Shown one piece after another: positions 11,301 through 22,625 of a DNA stretch of 64,000 bases (the stretch's first letter is position 1; every line of letters starts with the position of its first letter). The notes below the pieces were generated by a model that worked only from the letters and a program-made list of their open reading frames with translations, ran no database searches and was not told the origin of the DNA. Position numbers and translations under genes: made by a program. The stretch covers positions 3,500,594 through 3,564,593 of the forward strand of contig JACTAT010000061.1 of the NCBI GenBank assembly GCA_014526335.1, read 5' to 3'. Source of the stretch: Chrysaora quinquecirrha. Lineage: Eukaryota > Cnidaria > Scyphozoa > Semaeostomeae > Pelagiidae.

Positions 11301-14300
11301 CTACCTGTATTACTGTATTTTGATAACGCTCGAAATAGCGAAAAGAACGAAAAATACTATTTTTGAAAAATGGCGACCGATGAAAAATTAACTCTTTTGA
11401 ACTCAGTTTTCGCAATGCAGGTAAGATTTGTGATAAATTTGCAACATGGCACTATTAAAGCGGGGGTTGGGGGTGGCAGCCCCAAATATTTGACTAGGCC
11501 GCATAGACTTAACAATGTTGGTAACTGGTGACCCCTAAACTTGAGCCGCTAAGGCCAAGGGAGGGAGTTAAGTAGCTAGGTCGTCAACGACAAGCTAAGC
11601 TAAACAACCGTTTCCTGGAACTTGTGTTCACGTACCCAGAAAACATGTAGAGTTTTTGTTTTATAACAAGTGATAATTCGAAAGTCCTCTTTAGGCACAA
11701 TATTTGAAAACGCATTTCCCCTTTAGTCCCGTCCAGAAAAAATAGTCGAATAGTGGCAATTGTCTCCTTGAGCCCAAACGCCGGTGTAAATTGTTTGGTG
11801 ATTTGCAGAGTTTGGCCAGCTGACAACGAAAACACGAGACTTACCAAACGCGTGGTACACCAAGCAAGTTGCAGCCGACGAAATTTCGGTTCAGTACACT
11901 GGGAGATACCATGATTACTGGGGAGGCGTCTCTAAGTACCGTAGCAGACATGCAGTACGCTTACGTCACATAATGATGGCCATGTCAGATATTCAGTACG
12001 GTGGGAGATATCTTGGAGTAGGGTGGGAGATATTCAGTAGAGTTGGGTGAAATATATTATCAACTGAATCATTGTAAATCGTACACAGGTATAAAAAATT
12101 GTTTGTTTTTGCAACAGTTAATACTACTTTCACACAGACACTTTAAAACCAGGGTTATTTTTCACTTTAAACCGGATTAAGTTTCCACCAATCAGATCGA
12201 TTCGATTTGTTGAACTGACCATTCAGAACGCAGCATTCATTGAACTGGTTTTATTTAAATTTGTTTAACTTGCAGTGTGAAAGCAGTATAATGTTTCATT
12301 ACGGAGGAGACTCTACGATAGAAGCAAAATTAACGTGGCCCTTAAGTTTTCCCAGCTATTCAAAATTATACTCATCGCCGAGATAGGGTCGATAGAATTT
12401 CTATTGACTGGCCAGGAAAACTCGATATCTTGGCGAAAAGCAAAAGAACATGGAAATTCCTTTGTAAACTTCGCAAAAAAAAGCTTCCCCCCCTATACAT
12501 TGCCCAAAGATACTTTATGCAAAACAGCAAAGTACCTCACCCAAAATTCATGCACCCTCAATATTATAACATATTTTGGCATACTAACCTTGCCAAGCAT
12601 CGGATTTTGGTATTACGAAGCAGAAATAAATAAGCAGAAATGCACAAAGCGATAGATAAGCCATATCTATGGCCAATGCTGCACCCCTGTAAAAGAAGAA
12701 AAAGACATTTCATACATTCATTGTCGATGCGGAAATGTGATACAGAACCATGGTTCCAGAAGAATTTGGATCCGTTCGGATAAGATCAAAGGTGTTAACA
12801 CGGGATCGGATCCAAAATTTGCCGCATTCACAAGGGAGCGTTTAGTGATCATTGATTCTGTAAGGTTGCATAGGTGAGCATGCACCCTGTGATTACTGGC
12901 TCGCCAGCGTGTTTAGGCGCCAACCAAACATATTCCTTTGATATTGCCTATCGCCTCGTGAACTCTTCGATGTGATTTGCTACATTGTTCACCTTCCAGA
13001 TAGACTTATTCGAATAATTTGGGCACAAATCCGATCCTGTGTAAACAGGATCTAAGGCTGGATTTGCACTTGCCCTTTTGGCCACGGGAACGGTAACAGG
13101 AACGGAAAAATAATCACGTGGGCATGCGCACTTTGCGCATAATATTTTTGCACGGGAACATTTTCCTGTCCGTTTTGTCATGGGAAAAAATTGAAATGAG
13201 GGAAAAGTTGCACTAGTCCAATATTTTGCCGTGAAGAAACGGACAGGAAAACGAAGAACCAATCAAAATGCGCATTTTCAAACGCACCAAGCGCGGCAAA
13301 TTTAAAATTCGGTTGACGTGACGATGCAATTGTGGAAATTTCTAGTTATCCGATCGTTTTTGTCCTTTGCACTTTTCCTAAAGAAAACAACTGGCAATCA
13401 ATTTTTCCCAGTTCCTGTTCCCATTTCCCGTGCCTGTTCCCGTTCCTGTTCCCGTTCCCACCGAAAAACAGATAAGTGGAAACCCAGCTTATTCGCTAGC
13501 TCTAGAGAACAAAGCAGTCGATTCAATGACCATTCTTGAATTCCAGTAGAAAATACATGTCAAAAACTGCAACGTCAGAGTTGACCTGGACGCTCAAACT
13601 ACAGCGTTTGGGCTGAAAATACACGTTTTGAGGTTAGCCTCTGTTTCGTGAGCGATAACAGGGACTCAGGTAATAAGTCTAAGTAAAAAAAAATGCATTT
13701 TTCCACTGTTGCTTTCGCTACACTGGTGCACCAATACACTTCACTATAGTAAGATTAAAGTTAGTGATGTTGAGTACAACTGCAAGACAGATCTTCAGTA
13801 GCTAAATAATTAAAAACGTACTTTAGGCCAAAATTGAAGTAATAAATAAAAAGATAACAGCAGATTCCATCAACAACTGTTGCAAATACAGCAGCATAAA
13901 CCAAAGGTTTCACCAGGCTCTAAATGCGAAAAGAATAACATCATAGTTTCGTTAACTTTACGACAGATAAAGCAGAGATTTGATCTGTAGTTAATACATC
14001 CAAGAGGGCTGGGTCTAATTGCTTTGTATTGCGGTTATAATAAGCAATACCTAAATATGGGCGTAAACAACCGAACGATGCATGTGAGAAGAAGACTGGG
14101 TCTAATTGCTGTGCATTGTGGTCCTGACATGCAAGGCCCCGATGTGGGCGTAATCTCCCGAACGAAGCATGTGTGAATTCTTTCAATCAGGAAATCTTCG
14201 CATGTTGCATGCTCAGCGTTACAGATTTTATTTCATCAATTCGAACTATTATTTAAATGCCCTTCCCACCCTCCCTCTGCTCTCTCTGTCTTTCTCTTTT

Positions 14301-17300
14301 CTAATTTCTCCTATTACTCCTCTTTCTCACCGCCTCCTTCCATGGTGGGACAGGTGCGTTAGTCACGGACCTTAAAACCACTGCCTTAGTCAGGCAGTTC
14401 ATGGGTTTGCAGAGGCTAGAGAGCCAGGGGTATCCATTCGAGCACATGGGCCGGAAATCCTTTTCCTGTTCTACGCACTGTCTATAAGAGTAGTTTATCC
14501 CTTTATAAGGCTAAGGGGCTGTAGGCAATAGGTTAAGCATGTGCTCCTTGGGCCCCTTGGAGGCTACTCATTTGTGGTTGATGCACTAGCGCCCAACTTC
14601 CTGACATTCCATCCCGAGTTGGGGGGATTAACGTAATTTAAACACCATATACATCAAATGAAAGCTTCGAAACCAATCATTTCTGAATAATATAACCCAA
14701 TAAAATTGAACAACAATCAAAGGAAATAATCTGATTTTAATGCACTGTGTTTCACTTGCTTCCAAATGTGTGCAAATCTGGTTTTCATGAGTTCAATATT
14801 GAACTATTAACTCTAATTTCATAAAATTCAGATAAATTTTCGCAAATTCACCAACTCTCGGCAAGGCATTTGGGTTCAGTAGAGAGCTTAAGTCCAAGAT
14901 GAGGAAGGCGAGAAACACCTCTAGCTCAGAATAAGGTTAAAACACTTGAAAGCAGAGCCAGACTAGACAATACGCAGTGGATGCAGGCAGGATGAAATCT
15001 TGAAAAATGAACATCTGTAGCAATATAGGCTGGATTATTGTTCAAATATCGCTAAATTTTGGAAATGGGCTGAATCCAAATTGCATGTTAAAGATAACCT
15101 ATGTATGTAATGTAGTAACAACACGATAACGACTGGTTTCAAGCCTGTCCTTGATGTATAAATCTCCCAAATTGTGTCGTATTGCTTCAACTTATTGTAC
15201 AGCCGCATTAACACGTTCATGAATAAAGTTACATTAAACTAATGTTATTCAGATGAGCAACAAATAATATTAAAGAATCTTTCTTTACTCGGTGCACTCT
15301 CACGAAATACAAACCGCATTATTTTGTGGAACCGATATGGTTATGGGACGTTATGGTGTTGGTTGATTCATTAACCATAAAAACCGATCAAATAAAGCCC
15401 AAAGAACATCAGTCCACGTCTACACGAAAATCTTTTCAAAAAGTTGCGTTTTCAGCTCAATGAAAACGTACAAACAGTTTGACGTCTACACGACCGTTCC
15501 TAGAACGTTCTCGTTGTCCACAATGAAACGATGATTTCACGTTTCCTAACTTGAAATTTTGACATTCAATACCAATTAACCGCCGAAAGTTATTGTTGTT
15601 GCTGCATCGTTTTCAAATGTTTGCGTTTTCGGTGTCTACACGTGAAAATTGCGTTTTCATTTGAAAATGATTCCGTGTAGACGGGGCCTCAGTCTCAAAA
15701 AACTATGCAACACAAAAGATGATAGATGTATCGTACCTGACATGCCAAATATCTGATGACAATGTTGAAGATGATATAAAGCTAGAAAAGAAAATATACG
15801 TTAACCTTAAATCGAAACTGCAGTCCGATATTAAGAAAGAATTATGTACAAAAAAACGAACTTGACAAGAAGCAACGAAAGGTCAAAAGCAAGCAACAAT
15901 TATAGGAACGAACATGAGGCCAATATCAGCAATATTTAATACTTCTGCATTCCAATTTTCTTTCTTAAAGTCGAGAAAATGTTCAAGACGTGGCTGTATT
16001 CAGTTTTATTGTTTGTTGTGTACTCTTATACTAAAAGTAATTTGTGATGTGTCTCATAATGATCTCTTTCGTGCAGGAAACTTGCCAGAAGATCGTTTGG
16101 CTTGCATTTTGCTATGACACCTCTGGAAGTAACCCATGATTCTTCCATTGTTTTTATCAAAATTAACACATACACATTGTGGATTTTCTCTGGCAACAAT
16201 TTGCCCTATTTGCCCGTTTAGAAAGGCTTAAGTCGGCAATAATGCCACAGGTGTAGCCGGTTTTTTGCATTGGCGACGCAACACATTGCATTGTTTTCAC
16301 GCGTTTTCCTGGTCTTATCTAGGAACCATTCTTCTTATCACAAAAGTTGATTGTCGCATAACTTCTGTCGTTACATTATTGTCGCAGCGTGTAGGCGTGT
16401 CACGTCGCCAGAACAGGAGAAAAGTCACGTGTGTAGCCGCGGCTTAACTGCGAAGTCCATCTTTGTGCAACAAGGGCATCTCAAAAACAATAGCAAAAAG
16501 TGAAAGAAAAAACTTCAAACCACGAACAATTAGAGCTGGGATAAACCAATCAACAAATTGTGCAGCAAGCCTGAAAACAAATAGATATTTTTAATGAGCA
16601 TATTATATATAGGTATTTTGGTGTCAGCTTTGACAGATATCAGGAGATGTAAGGATTATCAGTTGTTACACCTTTATGCAAATAAATTTGAAAATGAAAA
16701 AATAGATAATTAATATTTTTGAAATCAGTATCCATTTTTTATTTATATTAATTAATATTGACGTAAACTTTAAGGCAACATATTCATAGGACTTAAACGG
16801 CAAAGAAAAAAATAATGGTTGGGAATGTTCTGAAATGCCCAGGTGAGATAGGGAAGGGTGCCGGAAGCAATGCAGGGCAGCAGGGGCAGAAGCAGCAAAT
16901 TTAGGGCAAAACAATAGGAAAATAAAAGAACTTGGCAATTTTTCCGAGGGCAGGGGGGGCAGCTGCCCCCGCTGCCCCTGTGCTTCTGGCACCCCTGGAG
17001 ATAGGGTTAAGATAACTGTAACATATGACACCACAATTACTTATAACTTACCTGACAACAGTTGGATCTTGCCCAAGTCCTAGCAAAATCTTTTCAGCAT
17101 TAATCCACAGCGCAATTATTGGGCACATAATGACAGTGGTAATTAAAAATGCTCTTTGTGCAACAATGCCAATTTTCCTATAATTCCCAGCTCCATATGC
17201 CTGTGCAGATAATGTGTCACTAGCTCTTACAAATCCAGCCCCAAAAACCATTCCAGTAACATTACAAAACGATTGTGCTAATCCAGATGCAGCAAGTTCA

Positions 17301-18912
17301 TCTTTACCAAGGTGACCAACAGCAAAAGTTGTCCCAGCAGGAATCAGAAAGAGGAGAAAGCTATTTAAAGCCAATGCCCAGCCAAGACTTATCAGAGCCA
17401 GACATTCAGATTTGAACCAACTTGGGAAAATCAGACAGCCAACAGAGATACTATGTAATTTCTGTCCAAACTTTAATTTGTTTGTATCTGAAGCAGAAAA
17501 GCCACAGTTAATTTTCTACTTTATCAATTCAATATGAGTTGAGATCAAGTCTCAAAAAACTTGGCTAGACCCCAGGGGGGTACTCATTAAGTTTCAATAC
17601 ACGGGGGGTTCATGCCAATATTTGGGGTACAAAAATCTTGCGCTAAATCGATATTTGGGGTCTGTGAATCGAAAGATGGAGTAATTGTTTTTCAGTTATG
17701 TAGTTAATCTAATATTCTCCCAAAAATGTCTTGCAATGACTTCACTTGGAATGCAGTGTGGCCCTATGTTGTGAATCAGCAAATAAACGTTTTGGTATTT
17801 GGTATTATTACTTTTAGTAAAAAACTGAGAAAGACTTGGAAGCTCAAATTTAAATCATTCAAAAACATTTAAAGGGTCAAAAAATAGATAGCAATATTTA
17901 GGGTCTCCAAATAATTAGACTCAATATTTGGGGTCCCCAAAACATTAGGCTTAACACTTGGGGTCAGCAAGGAAATAGTGGCATGGACCCCCCATAAGCT
18001 GTTTGCATTAAGAATCATAGGTAACAGTATGAAATTCTAAAGTCAATCAAGAATGCATTCTTTGTTTTGTGCATGGAGAATTGCTCAGATAAAAACAAAA
18101 GGAAAACAATAGGTTCTTCTGTTTTGAAACTGTACAAGAAATACATTCTGCATGCACATTAAGGATTCTAAACTTCTTAAAATGTTTGTTTGAATCATTT
18201 CTTAACCAAAAGATCAAAACAAAGTCCTTTCTCTTCAATCATTCCCTGAGTCGCAGGGAAATTTCAATGGATATTTTCAACAAGTGATAAGCACCCTCTG
18301 TTCTCCGGCACCCTCGAAGGTGCTTATCAATTGTTGAAAATATCCATCTCCCAACCCAAAGCTTATTATCACCAAATTCAAAATTTTTCTTGAATTTTAT
18401 TATTAGAGTTCTAGAAAATCAAGCCCTTGTCTTCTATGACCCCACTCCTTCTGTCCCCCCCCCCCCTGCTGTGCCTAGGACTTTAGGAAAACTCTGTTTC
18501 CATCATCCTCAGTCTTTCACCCTCTCATTCAATTTGTTTTTGGAAAGTATACTCTAAGTAGGTGCAATTCATACAAATCTCATACACCTTTGCTAAAAAA
18601 CCTATCTATTGCTTTCACGAATCTCCTCCTTGCTTTCCTAAAAAAAAGCTTGTACACGTAACACCTTTTGAAGAGTGAATTGCCCCTCGCGCTCGGTACC
18701 TAATAACCTCCATTTAAAAAGGACCCTTTGGCCTACTCTTCTGCTTAAATTACATCATTTTCACCTTTTTCGAGCTTCCTAATCGTTTTGAAAATTGGTT
18801 GATGGTCGTTAGAGAAATAGACCCACTCCTCTTCGTCATCTCCCTGTTCATCTCTGCCAGCTTGAATAATCTTTGTTTCCATTAACTGCACGCTATGCTC
18901 GTTGATGGCCAT
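5352..18912 (-). CDS. MATE (SLC47-like) multidrug and toxin extrusion transporter, 3' end not found
   Basis: Minus-strand multi-exon gene. Exons: 18765-18912 (ATG at 18912), 17052-17487, 16528-16570, 15737-15781, 13822-13919, 12589-12686, 11110-11223, 10122-10189, 9023-9092, 8965-8981 and 5352-5427. Each junction has GT-AG ends and matching codon phase, except that one short exon (phase 0 in, 1 out) is unlocated between 8965 and 5427. The product would be a polytopic membrane cation/H+ antiporter. Exon 2 reads GHLGKDELAASGLAQSF and later SDTLSAQAYGAGN, typical of MATE helices 1-3. Exon 7 has FPSMAMLILEW and FEFG, whose two glutamates align with Glu273 and Glu278 of human MATE1. Exons 8-9 give TGVRVGHFLGAG, the family's VRVGNALGAG segment, and exon 12 gives KDYVGYLFTSD. 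About 415 residues are accounted for against roughly 570 in human MATE1. The last helices may lie beyond the minisatellite, or the gene may be truncated. Confidence 0.88.
5638..5700. repeat. Fragment resembling the GACCTTTTCAA inverted-repeat element
   Basis: TAGACCTTTTCAAAG matches the terminus of the element family whose full copy is at 55873-56203. Only the end is recognisable. Confidence 0.35.
6786..7206. mobile_element. Inverted-repeat (MITE-like) element in a MATE intron
   Basis: About 420 bp with long imperfect inverted ends: the left reads ACACCTTTTCAACTAAGGGC and the right is its near complement, ending at GTGTATTCG. The interior is also palindromic around two ATTTTCACGGTCAAAT-like blocks. 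No ORF of a transposase is present, so it is non-autonomous. Its ends resemble those of the element at 55873-56203. Confidence 0.65.
7262..8480 (+). repeat. Three direct copies of a ~190-220-bp dispersed repeat
   Basis: Copies begin near 7262, 7935 and 8284. Each holds TTATGCAAAT-like sequence, GTTCGATTACACAAG, then CCTGGGCCACCTAGA, followed by a TTGGTTAAAAT-type block. They are spaced unevenly (~670 and ~350 bp) with unrelated sequence between, so they are a dispersed element inserted or duplicated locally, not a regular array. All lie in a MATE intron. Confidence 0.65.
8480..8665 (+). repeat. Imperfect GAT trinucleotide microsatellite
   Basis: A run of GAT/AAT/GGT trinucleotides, with a pure (GAT)n block around 8600-8630. 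In one frame it reads as an Asp-rich peptide, which is a repeat artefact. Confidence 0.9.
8835..8890. repeat. Tandem pair of CCCGC-GAT-GCGGG hairpins
   Basis: Two 22-bp units (near 8836-8857 and 8868-8889) share TTGAC, CCCGCGATGCGGG and GA. The closing base pair is G-C in the first and A-T in the second, so the hairpin is kept despite the changes. Confidence 0.55.
8965..8981 (-). CDS. Candidate 17-nt microexon of the MATE transporter
   Basis: Between an acceptor ending GGACTCTAG and a GTAAGT donor lie 17 bases that complete an Ala codon from exon 9 and then read KVQKA. GAGQPI plus AKVQKA aligns with the position after the VRVGNALGAG motif in animal MATE proteins. The intron upstream (8982-9022) would be only 41 nt; it starts GTTGTG, ends TAG and holds a CTAAC branch-site-like motif 18-20 nt before the end. 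Retaining it would cause an in-frame stop. The reading rests on phase and alignment only. Confidence 0.5.
9485..9795 (+). mobile_element. tRNA-derived SINE
   Basis: The head (about 9485-9560) carries a Pol III A box (TGGCGCAGTGGTTAGCGTG) and a B box (GGGTTCGAGCC) at tRNA-like spacing, with a T-arm-like GTGG/CCAC stem. The tail runs on to about 9795 without a tRNA acceptor stem or a 3' partner, so this is a SINE and not a working tRNA gene. It lies in a MATE intron, opposite to the direction of transcription. Confidence 0.75.
12122..12288. mobile_element. Short MITE with TACTRCTTTCACAC termini
   Basis: About 167 bp; the left end TACTACTTTCACAC is the near-complement of the right end GTGTGAAAGCAGTA. 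The interior repeats TGAAC and GTTT motifs in both orientations. It lies in a MATE intron. Confidence 0.75.
13054..13491. mobile_element. MITE with GCTGGRTTTSCACTT inverted ends
   Basis: The left end GGCTGGATTTGCACTT and the right end AAGTGGAAACCCAGC are inverted repeats. Just inside each end is an ACGGGAACGG-type run (left near 13084, right as CGTTCCTGTTCCCGTTCC). About 438 bp, no coding capacity, in a MATE intron. Confidence 0.75.
14001..14180. repeat. Two-copy 87-bp tandem repeat
   Basis: GGGTCTAATTGCT recurs 87 bp apart (about 14011 and 14098). The flanks match as well, with GGGCGTAA and CCGAACGA/CGAACGAAGCATG blocks in both units. Confidence 0.7.
15410..15690. mobile_element. MITE with GTCTACACG termini
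   Basis: Left CCACGTCTACACGAAAATC and right CCGTGTAGACGGGGCC form inverted ends, and GTTTTC/GAAAAC blocks recur inside. The element at 23917-24115 has related ends (GGCCCCGTCCACAC) and the same GCGTTTTC motif, so both belong to one family. Confidence 0.75.
17052..17487 (-). CDS. MATE transporter exon 2 (largest exon)
   Basis: 436-bp exon bounded by a pyrimidine-rich acceptor ending TTCTGCTTCAG and a CAG|GTAAGT donor. It begins by completing an Asp codon left open by exon 1 (phase 1) and ends in phase 2. It encodes the end of the cytosolic N-terminus, a first hydrophobic helix (SVGCLIFPSWF, ALISLGWALALNSFLLFL) and the conserved block from GTTFAVGHLGK to LLGLGQDPTVV. This is the exon that identifies the family most clearly. 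Confidence 0.93.
17565..17995. mobile_element. Repetitive element in MATE intron 1
   Basis: It begins CCCCAGGGGGGTACTC and ends GGACCCCCCATAAG. Between them TATTTGGGG-type motifs recur at least five times. I read it as a non-autonomous element with G-rich ends. The ends are only partly complementary. Confidence 0.55.
18267..18347. repeat. Near-perfect 29-nt-arm hairpin
   Basis: Arms ATGGATATTTTCAACAA plus TGATAAGCACC and their complement GGTGCTTATCA plus TTGTTGAAAATATCCAT flank a ~23-nt loop. It is in MATE intron 1, is the right size for a foldback or an inverted-repeat remnant, and has one mismatch or bulge. Confidence 0.8.
18541..18700. mobile_element. GGGGCAATTCAC-family inverted-repeat element, copy 1
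   Basis: It carries the family's GTGAATTGCCCCTCG end, CATACACCTTTGCTAAAAA and CCTAT-TTTCACGAA-TCTC blocks. Related copies are near 23030-23110, 23255-23385, 49130-49205, 49500-49645 and 63620-63765. Confidence 0.6.
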
Positions 18913-19035
18913 GAATTGAAAAACAACTTAGTTATGGGGTTGGTTTTGTTGACTTTTTTGACCCAATGTTCAGTGGTGTTGCACCACCTTGCTCAAAATG
19001 ACGAAGTGGTGCAATAATTGTAATTGTGGAAAGAA

Positions 19036-19058
19036 CACGTGATCCAAATGCTCACGTG
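19036..19058. promoter_or_regulatory. Paired E-box (CACGTG) motifs upstream of the MATE gene
   Basis: Two perfect CACGTG hexamers lie at 19036-19041 and 19053-19058, 17 bp apart start to start and about 125-145 bp upstream of the MATE start codon. They are candidate bHLH-ZIP binding sites. The transcription start is unknown, so regulation is inferred from position alone. Confidence 0.35.
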
Positions 19059-19137
19059 GTTAGCCGGCTTTCCCATGATGGGAAGAATTTGAAGAATGTT
19101 AATAACCTGGCCATCACGAAACCAAATGTTGATCTAG

Positions 19138-19385
19138 AGCCCTGTTTACACTACGAAATTTCAACCCTGGTTCGACCCGGGTTGAAGTTAACCCGGGTTA
19201 AATTGTTGTAGTGTAAACGCGACTAACCCGGGTTCAACCCGGGTCAAAGTAACCCACCATCAGATGTGGGTTACTTCAACCAGGGTTCAACCCGGGTTAG
19301 TCGCGTTTACACTACAATAATTTAACCCGGGTTCGACCCGGGTTGAAGTTAACCCGGGTTAGATTTTTGTAGTGTAAACAGGGCT
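19138..19385. mobile_element. Palindromic MITE with AGCCCTGTTTACACTAC termini
   Basis: 248 bp. Left AGCCCTGTTTACACTACR and right GTAGTGTAAACAGGGCT are perfect inverted ends over 17 bp, flanked by TAG on both sides. Inside, TTGTAGTGTAAACGCGACTA and its complement form a second inverted pair, and AACCCGGGTT-type palindromes recur about ten times. No ORF is present. Confidence 0.88.
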
Positions 19386-20149
19386 TAGGTTGGTGGAGCC
19401 GCTATGGTGCGCTATGGGTGCTGTTCTTGCTAAAACTTTTGTTGCCTGTTGAGCTTACAGTTGCACCGAGAAGAGAAACTTGTCAGGACCGCGGAGCCGG
19501 GGGGGGCTTGGGGGCTTCAGCCCCTCCAATAATTTTCAAGATATATTTTTTGATTTTTAGAAATTACAGTATGTTAAATGATGAGCAAATTCATTGACGA
19601 TACAAACAACAAATCCTAATCAAAATAAACAATGTTTTGTCCCCTGGTTTCACGTTTTTATGTCTGAAGGACATAATGAGGGGGTGTTTGGGGAACGCAT
19701 GTAAGGATGTATGGATGTATGTTAGACGCTTTTTCCTGCCAAAAAGCGTAACAAAAGATAAGCCACAAATACTAGGAAGTAAACTTTGAAGTCGCCGTAA
19801 TTGGATGTTATGAATACCAATTAATTGGCAATTAGAAAGCAATAACGAAATTTGTAAACATCTAGATGAGTCATTGTGGTTAAATCTCCGGCAGAGGATT
19901 CTCGAAGCTCAATTTGTTGATAATTAATTCTCAAAGTTCTTGTATTTGCGTAGTGCATAATAAAATACTTTTCTTAGCCTTTTGCGTTGCGCATGTTGTT
20001 GCCGATGTCGACGTTATATTTATTTGAGAGGATTGTTGTCGTCAGAAGATTCTCAGGTTCTGATGCGTGCAAATTTGTGTGTAAAGAGGGGAGGAAAGAG
20101 TGGCGCAGTAGAAACTGTTGCTGATCTCGTGTGATTTTGCTTATTTTTA

Positions 20150-20510
20150 TGGTCATCATCATCATCATCATAATCATCATTATCTTCTTCAACATCATCA
20201 TTATCATTATCATTATCATTATCATCATCGCCGTCCTCGTCATCACTGTCATGATTATTATCGTCGTACTTAAGCGCTACAGATCCTGCAGAAGTTGCAA
20301 AACTGGAACTGGCTAAAGCCTGACTGAACATGATGATGGTGATAACAAACTATGGGCATGTTCGAAGAACGACTCTGGTTGAATATAGCTATTTCGGTCA
20401 AATGATGAAAGATGTTCATCGGCATGCACAACTATGACGATAATGATTATTGTGATAATGGTGGTGGTTATGATGATGATGTTGATGAACACGATGATCA
20501 TGATGCTGGT
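20150..20510. repeat. Imperfect ATC/ATT trinucleotide microsatellites
   Basis: Runs of ATC and ATT triplets (about 20150-20270) and GAT/GTT triplets (about 20430-20510) separated by unique sequence. Confidence 0.85.
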
Positions 20511-20514
20511 TGGT

Positions 20515-20850
20515 AGGGGTGATTGTGGTTGTATGGTGGGTATGGTGGTGGTGGTAGAGGTGGTTGTGGTGCTGAAGGGGTGGTTGTGGTGGTGGTGATA
20601 GGGATGGTCGAGGTGATGGTTGTAGGGTTTGTTGTGGTGGTGGTGATAGGGGTGGTCGAGGTGTTGGTTGTAGGGCTGGTTGCGGTTGTGGTGATAGGGG
20701 TGATCATGATGCTGGTTGGTAGGGGTGATTGTGGTGGTATGGTGGGTGTGGTGGTGGTGGTAGAGGTGGTTGTGGTGCTGAAGGGGTGGTTGTGGTGGTG
20801 GTGGTAGAGGTGTTCGAGGTGATGGTTGTAGGGTTTGTTGTGGTGGTGAT
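20515..20850 (+). repeat. GGT-rich minisatellite with internal duplication
   Basis: The strand is rich in GGT/GTG triplets. Blocks such as GGTTGTGGTGCTGAAGGGG (near 20560 and 20765), GGTGATGGTTGTAGGGTTTG (near 20610 and 20816) and GATGCTGGTTGGTAGGGG recur, showing a ~200-bp duplication built from shorter units. Open frames here are compositional. Confidence 0.85.
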
Positions 20851-20879
20851 ACCGTTCCTTTAGATGTTGCACACCGTCA

Positions 20880-20975
20880 ATGATGGTGATGGTAATCATG
20901 ATGATGATGATGATGATGATTATCATTATTATTATTATTATTACGATTTTCATCGTGAGGATAATAATAATAACG
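20880..20975. repeat. GAT/ATT microsatellite
   Basis: GATGATGATG run followed by ATT and AATAAT triplets. Confidence 0.8.
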
Positions 20976-21274
20976 ATTTGTTTTGAAAACTGTTTTGAAA
21001 TTGCCGCTCTTTGGCAAAGCTCTTTGATAAATGTGGAGAATGCGTGAAATGTCATTTACCAAGGCAAGGTGGCAATTTTCCAGTTCCATTTAGTAAACAA
21101 GGATGAGTCAATTGTCACATGACCCCAGACTGACAAAACTGCTTGCAAGCCGCGATTGTGAACAACTAACCGCAAATTGCGCATCAATGGCCGAGACGAT
21201 GGCCCTAATGGCATTCTTGACAATGGTCCTATTGTTACACGTTTTCCATTGTTGAAGCGTTGGTTTGTTAGTAA

Positions 21275-21381
21275 GTTAGTAAGTGAGTGAGTGAGTGAGT
21301 GAGTGAGTGAGTGAGTGAGTGAGTGAGTGAGTGAGTGACATCCACCCCACACCAATATGTTCGAATTCTTCGAACATAAAA

Positions 21382-21414
<33 letters not shown>

Positions 21415-21460
21415 TTGATGATGATGATAATGATTAAAAAGATTATGATGATGATTATTG
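21275..21460. repeat. GTGA tetranucleotide run followed by a GAT microsatellite
   Basis: A pure (GTGA)n tract lies at about 21283-21340 and a (GAT)n tract at about 21382-21440. Between them is TTCGAATTCTTCGAA, a perfect palindrome. Confidence 0.9.
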
Positions 21461-22429
21461 TCCTTCGGACATTGCGATAGCGTCGCTATGTTTATTTATA
21501 AGAACAACTTTTATAATAAAAACCAGGCTGAAATTTGGGTCAAACATTTTTGCTATCTCTGAAACTGTTTGAGATATGCACTAGCAAAATTCACCTGCGT
21601 AAAGCGCTGGCCTGGAAACGCATTTTAAACATGTTTTCGTGAAGGGTAGGGGTGACAAGTTCGTGAAAATCGCTTCAAAAATAAGAAACATGCAGGCTGA
21701 AATCGTAGCCAAGTCCACGAGATTTTTAGGTTATTTTCCCTTTTTCTGGCAACTTAGCGGTTGAATGTGCTACAAACGAAAATCTTTTCCAGGGTGTTTC
21801 TAGATATAAAAAGGGCGTTGGTTGCATTTATAGCAAAAGCAGGGGGCGTGGTCAAAAAATTTTCAGGGGGCACCGCCCCCAAACCCCCCTCAAATGTTCC
21901 CCATACATTTTGCCTCCCCAGTCGAGAATTACATCGACGATCCCTTTCCCAGGGGTTAGTAGGCTGACAGGTATATCCCCTCATATACTGTATATGGGTA
22001 TTTCTTCAAAATTCCCTACAACTGGGTCCTATTATGCCTAAAATGCCTTAAAAGTTAGTATAGAATAAATTTACTCAGCCATTGGTATACAAAGGCATAC
22101 TAACATCATTGGCTGAATGTGTAGAACAATACCTCAAAAATGGGTTGGGTTATAAAAACTCAAGGGTACATCCCTGTACATTTCAGGGTCAAGGGAGGTC
22201 AAGTATCCCCCCGGGAATTCCTTGAAGTACCTAAACTGAAAACAGATTTTCAACCAGGAAAGATAACAAGATGTAGACATATTTAAAGAATGTCATTTGC
22301 AGACTGGCGTAGGTTATTAAACATTCAAGGCTACCTTTTGAGAAGCACTGGCGAACCATAGGGCTCAAGGGTTGTCAAGGGTTGTTTTCAACCGTGTTCA
22401 TGTAGCAACGGCATACGACCTAGGAAATA

Positions 22430-22625
22430 TCCTGTCTGTCTAATGAACTGGACATATGCTGACACAGGATATTTGTTCATCACAAGTTGGGTACCACAAT
22501 TGTTATAATTGCCTTGACTGGGATTCGAACCAGTGACCTTCTGGACAACAAGCCAGTTGACTACTCCAATGCACTAAACAGTGCAATGAAGTAGGCAGCC
22601 TATCTCCTGTCTGTCTAATATGGTT
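22430..22625 (-). mobile_element. tRNA-like SINE between TCCTGTCTGTCTAAT repeats
   Basis: On the minus strand 22510-22575 has a B box (GGTTCGAATCC) in an ACTGG/CCAGT T-arm context and an A-box-like segment upstream. The sequence TCCTGTCTGTCTAAT occurs at both flanks (about 22430 and 22605). That is compatible with a target duplication, or it is part of the element. No intact acceptor stem is seen. Confidence 0.55.

Noticed and set aside
20523..20807. Val/Gly-rich 94-codon ORF
   Set aside because: Compositional frame in a GGT-rich minisatellite.
22510..22575. Functional tRNA gene on the minus strand
   Set aside because: B box and T arm are good, but the anticodon arm has an eight-base loop and no acceptor pairing is seen. 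A SINE is more likely.
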